DNA from: Pseudopedobacter sp043763845
GTDB taxonomy: Bacteria > Bacteroidota > Bacteroidia > Sphingobacteriales > Sphingobacteriaceae
Length of the DNA: 9,521 nucleotides
Assembly (NCBI GenBank): GCA_043763845.1
Contig: JAYULE010000142.1
Location: 1-9,521, forward strand
Direction of reading: 5' to 3'
The notes below the pieces were generated by a model. It was not told where the DNA came from and ran no database searches. It saw only the letters and a program-made list of their open reading frames with translations. Positions 1 to 7,900 of this stretch are shown here, one piece after another (position 1 is the first letter of the stretch; each line of letters begins with the position of its first letter). The translations under genes were made by a program, and so were the position numbers.

Positions 1-377
1 GGCTTAGTATAATGTTCGGTAACTACTTGGTCGCCCGAAAAATCATCAGGCAAGCCACGCAGTTGGCGGTTAATGGCTCCTATGTTTACGTTCCAGCCTA
101 AGCCTGCCCAACTGGCTTCGTCATCCATACCTACACCAGATTGGTAGTTAAGGTTTACTGGGTAACCATCAACATCTAACAAAGGGATATTATATTTAAA
201 GCCCCCAGTAAAGGTATCAACCATATCGGTGGTGCCAGCTGGCTGAAATGCTTGTGTTTCGGGCTGTGTAGGTCCCGAAGTTAGGGCATAACTTAATGTA
301 GGCGAAAAAATATTAAAGCTGATAATTAACAATAAAGCTAATGCGATTTTTTTTCTTTGTGTAAAAATGAGGGTCAT
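1..377 (-). CDS. Secreted RHS/SpvB-like large protein, N-terminal fragment (cut by window edge)
   Basis: The frame starts with ATG at 377-375 and stays open for 125 codons to the left edge, so the gene is incomplete here. Residues 1-31 form a signal peptide (basic QRKK, hydrophobic stretch, probable cleavage after SYA at 31). The mature part begins TSGPTQPE and contains FTGGFKYNIPLLDVDGYPVN (56-75), NYQSG (77-81) and EASWAGLGWN (87-96), then RQLRGLPDDF. I recognise this from very long secreted Bacteroidota proteins with RHS/YD-type repeats; the pattern of a YNIPL strand, a Y-x-SG strand and GLGW also matches the start of the SpvB/TcB-type beta-propeller. The repeats and C-terminal region, which would show whether it is a toxin, lie outside the window. 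It follows the lipoprotein gene by 31 nt in the same direction, so it is probably the last known gene of this operon. Base composition is near 42% G+C, clearly above the upstream genes. The start and family are fairly sure; function is not known. Confidence 0.8.
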   Translation of the reverse strand, partial: MTLIFTQRKKIALALLLIISFNIFSPTLSYALTSGPTQPETQAFQPAGTTDMVDTFTGGFKYNIPLLDVDGYPVNLNYQSGVGMDDEASWAGLGWNVNIGAINRQLRGLPDDFSGDQVVTEHYTK

Positions 378-408
378 AAGGATGGATTGTTGACTAATTT
401 AAATACTG

Positions 409-861
409 TTAATTTAAGGGTAGCGTATATTTTTGTTGGTTAATGTATTTGTCATGATAGTTAAATTCTATTTTTTTATTATTGATAGTAGGCTGCATAC
501 CATAGGATACTAAGTATTCGAAAGTATTAGGAATGCCACCATTTATAGTTTCGCAGGCTTGTGGGTAAATAACACGGCCATCGGCATATAGGTAAAAACA
601 ACTGTCCATATTGTAAAGTAATTTTTCTTTTAGTTTTGCACTTTGGGCAAATGCATCTTGGGTTATGGGCGTTAGCCTAATACGGTAACTTAAACTACTG
701 GTGTCGGCTTTAAATGGTAATTTTGAAATGCTTATTTGCAAGGTTTTATCTTTTTTATAGCTTGTATTTACCAAAGCGTTAAAAGTATTTTCGGTAGCAG
801 ATGTACAAGCAGTTAACATCAAAACAAATAGATATATATAATTTATTTTATTGATTGTCAT
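409..861 (-). CDS. Small predicted lipoprotein of unknown function
   Basis: The 150-residue product has a lipoprotein signal: a hydrophobic core (residues 8-16) and lipobox LTAC with Cys19 as the predicted lipidated residue. The following CTSATEN stretch lacks a clear acidic cluster of the kind reported as a surface-export signal in some Bacteroidota, so the leaflet it faces cannot be decided. The mature part (about 130 residues) has alternating polar and apolar stretches that suggest beta structure, including LSYRIRLTPIT and SCFYLYADGRVIYPQACE, with two Cys about 16 residues apart that could form a disulfide. I do not recognise a family. Its ATG overlaps the end of the upstream Fn3-like gene by 14 nt in another frame, which suggests translational coupling, and the RHS/SpvB-like gene starts 31 nt after its stop. 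It may anchor or assist the large protein at the membrane; this is inferred only from position. Confidence 0.75.
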   Translation of the reverse strand: MTINKINYIYLFVLMLTACTSATENTFNALVNTSYKKDKTLQISISKLPFKADTSSLSYRIRLTPITQDAFAQSAKLKEKLLYNMDSCFYLYADGRVIYPQACETINGGIPNTFEYLVSYGMQPTINNKKIEFNYHDKYINQQKYTLPLN

Positions 862-1936
862 AGTATAAAAATCTTAAACTTTTTACATTGCCATTAGGTA
901 GATTTACTTCTAATAAGTAAGAATCGCCGTTGGTGAAACTGCCAATGGCATATAAATCCATTTTAATCATGTTGCTACCACTTACTAGTTTTAGCTTTGG
1001 CAATTTTCTAATTTTGGTTTTTACGTTGCTAAGCGGGGTAATACTGTAATTTAAATTTTGATCTTCGTATGAATTAATAACAGCAAACCTTAATTCGCCA
1101 TTGGCTATATAATAATTACCACCTAACATATCTTCAATGTTGCGGTAACCCGTATCTTCAATTACTTTATTAGCTGGTAATGGGCTGTTTACGGTAAATT
1201 CCCAAATTTCTGACCTAGTTAATATAGTTTGGTTTTTATAAGCGGTAACTTGCCAAGCATATTTTTTACTGTGCTCTAATTCGCGAACTATTGATGGGAA
1301 AGGTAAAATTGGGGAAACAATATTTAATTGATTAATTATTGTCAAGTTGTAATTAATGGCTTCCGTTGCATTTTGATTTTTTTTAATTTCGGTTAACACC
1401 AATTGGTAATAAGCGCCAGGTACACCTGGTATTAAGGGTTGCCAAGTTAATAATGGGCGGTTATTGTTTATTTTTTCTTGGTCATAAGGCTCTATTAAAT
1501 TTAAATCGGCAAAGGGTGCTAAGTTATAAGAGAAACATTGGTCGGTGGGAGTATTGTCGGCTCCTAAAATATCTAAATTATAACAATACTCGTAATCGCC
1601 TGCAGGGAAAGCATTGTTTAAGCTAGTAAGCCTACCGCTATCGTTATTGGCAAATTCGATATTTGCTCCCCTAGCTGCATTAATAGGTACTGTAATTACA
1701 CCTGTAGGTAAGTTAAATTCTGGTGTTTTTATTAAACAAACAGTGCCAGCATTTCTTTCGCTTACACGGATGGTTAAAACCGCTTGATGGGGTAGTTCAG
1801 CATTTATTAGTTGGCAATTAAATAGGCCGTTGACATTCCGTCCGTTTATTTCGGGTATAAACTGCACTGATACTTGAGCAAGTATTGGTGCCGATATTGT
1901 TATGTAAAGTATAGAAAGGGATAAATAGCGTTTCAT
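848..1936 (-). CDS. Secreted protein with a fibronectin type III-like domain
   Basis: The 362-residue product begins with a signal peptide (MKRY, hydrophobic to residue 19, cleavage likely between Ala20 and Gln21). Residues about 21-145 form a first part with four Cys (in NCQL, TVCLI, YEYCYN and DQCFS) and predicted beta strands; I cannot assign it to a family. Residues about 148-251 look like an Fn3-like fold: PLLTWQPL, then YYQLVLTEI, KKYAWQVTAY and SEIWEFTVN, matching the conserved Trp, Tyr and YAWQV pattern of Bacteroidota Fn3-type domains. Residues 252-362 are a further unassigned part containing GNYYIANGELRFAV. The A of its ATG is the last base of the upstream stop (TAATG), and its own end overlaps the lipoprotein gene by 14 nt, so all three are probably co-translated. 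It is likely a periplasmic or cell-surface binding or scaffold protein; the partner is unknown. Confidence 0.75.
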   Translation of the reverse strand: MKRYLSLSILYITISAPILAQVSVQFIPEINGRNVNGLFNCQLINAELPHQAVLTIRVSERNAGTVCLIKTPEFNLPTGVITVPINAARGANIEFANNDSGRLTSLNNAFPAGDYEYCYNLDILGADNTPTDQCFSYNLAPFADLNLIEPYDQEKINNNRPLLTWQPLIPGVPGAYYQLVLTEIKKNQNATEAINYNLTIINQLNIVSPILPFPSIVRELEHSKKYAWQVTAYKNQTILTRSEIWEFTVNSPLPANKVIEDTGYRNIEDMLGGNYYIANGELRFAVINSYEDQNLNYSITPLSNVKTKIRKLPKLKLVSGSNMIKMDLYAIGSFTNGDSYLLEVNLPNGNVKSLRFLYYDNQ

Positions 1937-4617
1937 TATTTCTTGTTTTTTATATGGTATCGTAACATAACTTCGGCTCGGGCGGTTGCATACAAGTCGG
2001 GGTATATTGGTGTAATTAAATTTTTTCTTACGTCTAAAAAGGTATCTACATCAAAATTGCTACCCGCAAATACTTGAACTGTTTGACGTATCCCCGCTTG
2101 ACGGGCAATATTATTGTTGTCTAGATAAGTAAAGCCGGTTGATAGGTTTAAAGCCTCAAATAGTTTATATTGATAGGCAAAATCGGCATTTAACATATTA
2201 CCAATTAATTTTGTTGGCGATAATTCTCGGTTATAAAAAACCGTTGCCGTTAAAGTATTGGTGCGTAGCAATAAACTATGTATATAATTTAACATTAACA
2301 TATTACTGCCATTTGATGGGGGCAACACCCCCCCAGTTGTAGTTAAAGAAGTTTGCGATATTGGGTTGGCATTTGTACTGTACGTATTGGTATAACTTTG
2401 TGTACCAAGAGTAAAATGACTTATACTGTAATGTTTGCCTATTTTATAATTTGCATTACCATCTACCTGTATTTTTTGAAGCCCGTAAATTGGTGTAGTT
2501 TGGTTATTTATTTGTTTATTAGAAGTGTTGGATGTATATTTTACATCCATACTAAACTTTTTACTAAAAGTGTATTTAGTATCAAACTGAAACTGTAGGT
2601 TTTGCCATTTATCATTTGAGGTAAAACTAATGGGGATATTTTTTAAATCGGTTCGGGCTGTTATAGATAACTTATTTTTGTAAAACAATTTACGAATGTT
2701 GCCTCCCACACGCATACGGGCATTACTAAAACCATTATTTGCTGGATTTTGGTAACCCATACCTGAATAATTAAAGTAAACATTATCTGAAAAATTTATT
2801 TTTTTAATTTCTAATCGGTGGTTTATTCCAAAAGATAAGGCTTCGAATAAATCGCTATTTGAATTATTTTGTTGCCCTGTTTGTCTGTTTAAAAAAACAT
2901 CATTTCCAAAATTATAATCATTTTTGTAAAGTGTGCTAGATTTAGAAACATCAATGTTTAGCCTTCCAATATATGCTAAATTTAAAGCTTTAGAAGCTGT
3001 AAATGCCATATTGTTTGCCGATATAGTAGGTAATGCAAAAGCATTATTGTTACTTTCTTTGTTAAACGAACTTACTACCGATAGCTTTACATTGTTAAAA
3101 ATACCTCCTTTTTTTTCTGCACTTATATAAGTAATATTTTTAGGTGTATTGAAAACGGAACTTTGAAAACTTGCATCTTTTAACGATCCAATATCATTAA
3201 GCCCACCATAGCCGGCCGTAAGTGCCATTTCACTAGTTTTAAAGCTTACGCTTGTGCCACTAATAAATAAATCTCGGTTTTGCATGTTACCTGGTATTTT
3301 ATTACCAAACGAGCCAATTTTAAGTGCACTTATTTTTGATAAAATGCCTTGAATGCCATTTTTGGTTTTTTTAACAACGTAAGTTTTTGCGGTTTCGGAG
3401 TTACCTAAATTGCCATTATTTTTATTCAGTTCTTTTTGCATTTGCAATATTTTTTCAATATCGTAGCCGTTTTCCGCAAGTTCTTGCTTAATTTGCCTTA
3501 TAGTATTTAATACCGTATCTACTTGTGCATTATTTTGTAAACTATTTTTTTGTCGTTGATGAGTAGTTTCATTTTTAATTTGGTTATCCACATCGGCCGT
3601 CTTGATTTTTACTTCACTTAAAAGTTTTTCTCTTAGTGGTTTTTCATCTAACCGTAGTAATTCATCCAAATTATCAATATTACCTAAATATTTTTGTAAA
3701 TTATTGATACTTAATTTATCCATTTCTTCGGTCTGCATTTTTTTTAGTTTAGTGCTAAGCTGAGAACTGGTATAGCCAGAAAGATCGGCACCTTCAAAAA
3801 CTTGTTTTCTTAAATCGTAATATTGTTCTAAATCGTTACTTAACAAACCATTAAACTGGGTAGCATCAAAATCAAATTTAAAAAGATTATTATTTAATGA
3901 TAGCGGATTATATGCCAAGCTTTTATTTGTAGAATAGTTAAAATTTAATGGTATACCAAATGCATTTAAATTGCCAATAAAATTTATTGCGCTTACAAAT
4001 CCTTTTGGTTGAGTGATATTTTGTTGAAGGTTATTGTTAATGATGCTAATTGTTTGTGAGCTTTGATATCGGTTTTGGCTTTCGATTGTGAAATTAAAAC
4101 TCAGTTTCGCTTTTTTTAAAGTATTTAACTTTTGACTTAAAGGATTTTTTATTTGCTTAGCTTTATTGTTTGCGAAATTTAAAGTTTCTTTTTTTTTGTT
4201 AAATATTGTTAAGTAATTCTCTTTTTTATTGGATGCTGATAATTGGTTGAACCGTAGAGGGTGTTTGATTATTTTTTGTACAGAATTTATTTTGCTTAAT
4301 ATAAATGTACTATCTACTATCTTCTTTCTTTTTAATGTATCAAGTTTATTTAATGCACTTGTTTGGATAAACACTTTTTTTATGTTCCCAATTTTTGTAT
4401 CAAAGTTTAGACTATCAATAAATTTGTTTGTTTTGCTTTTAAGTTTGTTTACGTTAACTTTTTTGTAATGAGGAAATTTAAGCACATTTTTATCTTGAAT
4501 AAAATGAATCTTATTTTTCAAACTGTCTATATCGGAGTTTACGGTTTGCGCTTTTATACCAAAACAATGAATTAATAAAAATAGTGAGATGAAAAAAGAA
4601 TTAATAAACAGTTTCAT
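1936..4617 (-). CDS. Predicted outer-membrane beta-barrel protein with a helical N-terminal half
   Basis: The 893-residue product has a signal peptide (hydrophobic residues 8-21, cleavage likely between Ala23 and Gln24). Residues 24-175 are Lys- and Asn-rich. Residues about 175-258 look beta-rich (for example FNFTIES and FGIPLNFNYS). Residues about 262-430 are charged and likely helical, partly coiled coil (DLEQYYDLRKQ, RQIKQELAENGYDIEKIL). From about 432 to the end come many alternating amphipathic strands with polar turns, such as LKIGSFGNKIPGN, LSITARTDLKNIPISF, FSMDVKYTSNTSN and YATARAEVMLRYHI, as expected of a large outer-membrane barrel. The protein ends NKK, not with the terminal aromatic residue typical of many barrels. 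An in-frame stop (4635-4633) upstream and no closer ATG support the start at 4617. It is the first gene of the minus-strand operon. No specific family is recognised; a porin, translocon or assembly factor for the downstream products is possible. The barrel call rests on strand pattern alone. Confidence 0.72.
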   Translation of the reverse strand: MKLFINSFFISLFLLIHCFGIKAQTVNSDIDSLKNKIHFIQDKNVLKFPHYKKVNVNKLKSKTNKFIDSLNFDTKIGNIKKVFIQTSALNKLDTLKRKKIVDSTFILSKINSVQKIIKHPLRFNQLSASNKKENYLTIFNKKKETLNFANNKAKQIKNPLSQKLNTLKKAKLSFNFTIESQNRYQSSQTISIINNNLQQNITQPKGFVSAINFIGNLNAFGIPLNFNYSTNKSLAYNPLSLNNNLFKFDFDATQFNGLLSNDLEQYYDLRKQVFEGADLSGYTSSQLSTKLKKMQTEEMDKLSINNLQKYLGNIDNLDELLRLDEKPLREKLLSEVKIKTADVDNQIKNETTHQRQKNSLQNNAQVDTVLNTIRQIKQELAENGYDIEKILQMQKELNKNNGNLGNSETAKTYVVKKTKNGIQGILSKISALKIGSFGNKIPGNMQNRDLFISGTSVSFKTSEMALTAGYGGLNDIGSLKDASFQSSVFNTPKNITYISAEKKGGIFNNVKLSVVSSFNKESNNNAFALPTISANNMAFTASKALNLAYIGRLNIDVSKSSTLYKNDYNFGNDVFLNRQTGQQNNSNSDLFEALSFGINHRLEIKKINFSDNVYFNYSGMGYQNPANNGFSNARMRVGGNIRKLFYKNKLSITARTDLKNIPISFTSNDKWQNLQFQFDTKYTFSKKFSMDVKYTSNTSNKQINNQTTPIYGLQKIQVDGNANYKIGKHYSISHFTLGTQSYTNTYSTNANPISQTSLTTTGGVLPPSNGSNMLMLNYIHSLLLRTNTLTATVFYNRELSPTKLIGNMLNADFAYQYKLFEALNLSTGFTYLDNNNIARQAGIRQTVQVFAGSNFDVDTFLDVRKNLITPIYPDLYATARAEVMLRYHIKNKK
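2318..2334 (-). other. G7 homopolymer and G/C hairpin inside the barrel gene
   Basis: Read on the coding strand this is seven G, then TGTTG, then five C, which can fold into a five-pair all-GC stem. It lies at codons 762-767 (Gly-Gly-Val-Leu-Pro-Pro), in what is probably a loop between barrel strands. It stands out sharply in a gene of about 30% G+C. No T-run follows on the coding strand, so it is not an intrinsic terminator. The reading frame is intact as given. Confidence 0.7.
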
Positions 4618-4998
4618 AAAATGGGTAAGTGTTTAGCATAGTTTATAAGATTTATTTTATCCAAATAAAATATTTAAAAAATTTATTTTTAGCTTAACGT
4701 AAAATTAAATTTTGAGGATTTTGAGACTAATTTAAAACAATATTTTAAAATATGTATACATTTTCGGAAAATTTATTCGTTAAAGTTAAGCTGCTGTAAG
4801 GTTAACAATAAAATTTGGCTTTTTTTAACAAATTATAATGATAACAATTATTTTATATTAAATTAGGAAATTATATTTCAATATTTGCAATCTTTTAATG
4901 AGTAGATGGTAGTTTTAGTTAAATTAATTCTTATCTACTTGCTTGTTTTAATTAAATTATTTACATATTCCATTTTTAGTTTATAGTTTAAAATTTTT
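4618..4998. promoter_or_regulatory. Divergent AT-rich intergenic region, probable promoters for both operons
   Basis: This 381-bp gap separates two divergent start codons and holds no credible gene. It is about 18% G+C by hand count, far below the flanking genes. Both operons must start in or near it, so promoters for both strands are expected. I looked for the Bacteroidota sigma pattern (-7 TAnnTTTG with -33 TTTG). The best single-element matches have one mismatch each: AATATTTG at 4880-4887 on the plus strand, about 110 bp before the ATG, and TTTATTTG on the minus strand (4669-4662), about 45 bp before the 893-residue gene. Neither has a good -33 partner, so they are weak candidates. No Shine-Dalgarno sequence precedes either start, as is usual in this phylum. 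I see no strong hairpin, terminator or RNA gene here. Confidence 0.4.
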
Positions 4999-7900
4999 AT
5001 GGTAATATCGTTTACAAATTATAAAAACAAAATACCCCTCTTTTATTTCTTGTTTATTTCTGTTCTTTTTTTTGGTAATAAATTAAAAGCCCAACCATTT
5101 GGAAATAAAAATAAAGCTAAAATAAATGCCATTGAAAGTAATGTAATGAATGTTTCAAATGAGGGAACAGAGTTTTGGGCTGTTTTTCCTACTCACGTTC
5201 CTGATGCACAATTAGCTAATATTAGTATATTTATTACCACTAAAAGTGCATCATCGGGGATTATAAAAGTGGGTAATTTTAAAGAAAGTTTTACAGTTAG
5301 CGCAAGCAAAGTAACCGAAATTAAAGTACCTAGAGAACAAGCATATATTGACTTTGTTGACAATGGCAAAGTTTTGCCTAACCGAGCCATACAAATTTTA
5401 GTAGATTCTGGTATGCCAAATATAGTGGTTTATGCACATATATTTGCCTCAAGACGGTCAGCCGCTTCCTTAATTTTGCCTGTACAAGGACTTGGAAACG
5501 AATATTTTAGTTTCAATTATCCACAATATGAAAAATTTGAAGGAAAAAATTTTATAACTGTTATTGCAACAAAAGCTAATACCAAAATTATTATTAAAAA
5601 ATCAAGTAAAGTACTTACCGAATTTACCTTAAATAATATTGGTGATGTTTTCGAGTATTTATCGGATGATGATTTAACAGGTGTTAAAGTTACATCTTAC
5701 GACTATAAAAATTTTGCAGTTTTTTCTGGAAATACAGCGGTTCGTATTGCTAGTAAAAATTGTGTTGTAGGAAAAAATATTTCGTTAGACCCTCTTTACC
5801 AACAATGCTATCCTGTAAAAAATTGGGGAAATATGTATGGATGTATACCTTTCAGTACTAAAAGCCCCAATAGCACAAATGCTGTACGTACTGTAGGGCA
5901 AATATTAAGAGTAATTGCTAAAGAGTCCAATACGGAAGTATCTATAAATGGAGCAATCTTAGATAGATTGCAGGAAGCTGGTAATTTTGCTACTTACTAT
6001 ACCAATACAGTTTTTCCATTCGGTTATGGGTTTGGTTATACAATAAATGAACCGTTTATTATTTGGTCTGATAAACCCATTTCTGTTGCTCAATATGCAT
6101 TAAGCCAATCTTGCAGTAATGTTATTCCTGATACAAAAAGTTATAGCGATCCAGACATGGTTATCTTAAATCCAATAGAATATAACACAAAAAATGTAAC
6201 ATTATACTCATCTGATAAAGAGCACATAACAGAACAATATATTAATATATTTATTAAAACGACCGGTGTTAGTAGCTTTAGAATAAATGGTTTAATACCT
6301 ACTACTCAATTTAAAGAAGTCGCAGCAAACTTTAATTATTCTTATTTACAAATAAATTTAAATGACTATAAAACAAATGTTTATAACTTAACTTCAAGCG
6401 AAGGATTTAACGCAGTTGCATATGGCTTTGGCGATGTTGAATCGTACGCATATTCTGCTGGCACAAATTTAGCAAGTAATCAGTTTGTGTCAGGCGTTAG
6501 GCAAGTAACTAATAAGTTAATAGATTCTGCATGTGTTAACGATGAATATTACTTTAAATTAACATTACCACATCCTGCTCAAAGGATAATTTGGGAAATG
6601 GACTCTTATGAAAAACCAATTGAGCAAATAAACCCAACAGCAAAAATTATTACTAATAATAACATAACTACTTACGAGTACATTATGTCTAAAACGGCTG
6701 CATACAAAATATCTGGTGTTCATACAATTAAAGTAAATGCAAGTTCGGTTTATGATTTTTATAATCCTTATAAATTATTTTATGAATTTACAGTATTGCC
6801 TTTACCCATTGTTGAATTTACCTCAACAATTGATAGTTGTTTAAATGTATTAAAATTTAAAGACAATAATCCTAACCAGTTGAACATTGCCAGTAGATTA
6901 TGGAATTTTGGCGACAGCTTGGATAACCCAAATAACTATACATCAATTATTAAAGAAACAGTACATACGTACAAAAAAAGCGGAAAATATAAAGCTAAGT
7001 TAACTTTAACATCAGCATCTGGCTGTGTAACTTACCAAGAAAAAAATATTGAAGTAAAAGCTTCGCCAATGCCATTATTTAAAAGTAACGAGCCATTTTG
7101 TGTAAATAACACTATTACACTCACCGATATTACTCCATTACACAGTAGTTTTAAAGTAAAAAAATGGTATTGGAATTTTGGCGATGGAGAAAGTTTATAT
7201 GCTTTAAATGATAATCCTGTACAACATACTTACAAAACAGCTGGGGATTTTAACATTTCTTTAATATTGATAAATGACAAAGACTGCCAAAGCCACAAAA
7301 AGGATAGTATTATAAAAATCAATCCTTTGCCAGTATCAAATTTTATTGCCGATAAAGTGTGCATAAATGATGAATTTACCAATTTTTTAAACCAAAGTAC
7401 GCTGCCAACTAACAGCCCACCCGATGTTTTAACTTATTTTTGGGATTTTGGAGATCCATTTGCTATCCCAACGAACCCAAATTTTTCTACCGAAAAAAAC
7501 CCTAAGCACAAGTATCTAAAAGATAGTTCCTATGTAGTAAAACTAACAACATCTATGTTAACAAGTGGTTGCAGTAACACAATTTCAAACATAGTAAATG
7601 TGAATAGCAATGTACTTAAGGCAGATTTTGAGTTACCAAGCAGCGGTAAAATATGCCATGGCCAATTGCTTGCTTTAAAAAACCTATCAACTCTAACTGG
7701 GTTTGGGGTTATCGAAAAAATTGAAATATATTTTGATTATGAAAATAAACCAGCGTTTAAAGAAACATTTACAAAGATACTACCAGATCAACTATATACC
7801 CATATTTACTCAAATGTACCACCTAAAAATACTAGCAAAAATTACTTAATAAAATTGATAGCCTATTCGGGAAATAATTGCTTTGCCGAAAAAATAAAAA

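Noticed and set aside
2318..2334. Intrinsic terminator at the G/C hairpin
   Set aside because: No T-run follows the stem on the transcribed strand and it lies in the middle of an intact gene.
2139..2598. Two plus-strand open frames of 67 and 81 codons inside the barrel gene
   Set aside because: They lie opposite a long gene with a signal peptide and continuous strand pattern; their translations look like AT-rich noise with chance hydrophobic runs.
2933..3130. Plus-strand open frame of 65 codons
   Set aside because: Antisense shadow of the barrel gene with no recognisable motif and no start context.
4229..4468. Plus-strand open frame of 79 codons with hydrophobic stretches
   Set aside because: It is the complement of the Lys/Asn-rich N-terminal part of the barrel gene, which reads as Phe/Leu-rich on the other strand, so the membrane-like look is an artefact.
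4880..4887. AATATTTG as a confirmed promoter -7 element
   Set aside because: One mismatch to TAnnTTTG and no TTTG at the expected distance upstream; in 18% G+C DNA such matches arise easily by chance.
5193..5390. Minus-strand open frame of 65 codons
   Set aside because: Lies within the well-supported IgGFc-binding-like domain coding region and shows no motif.
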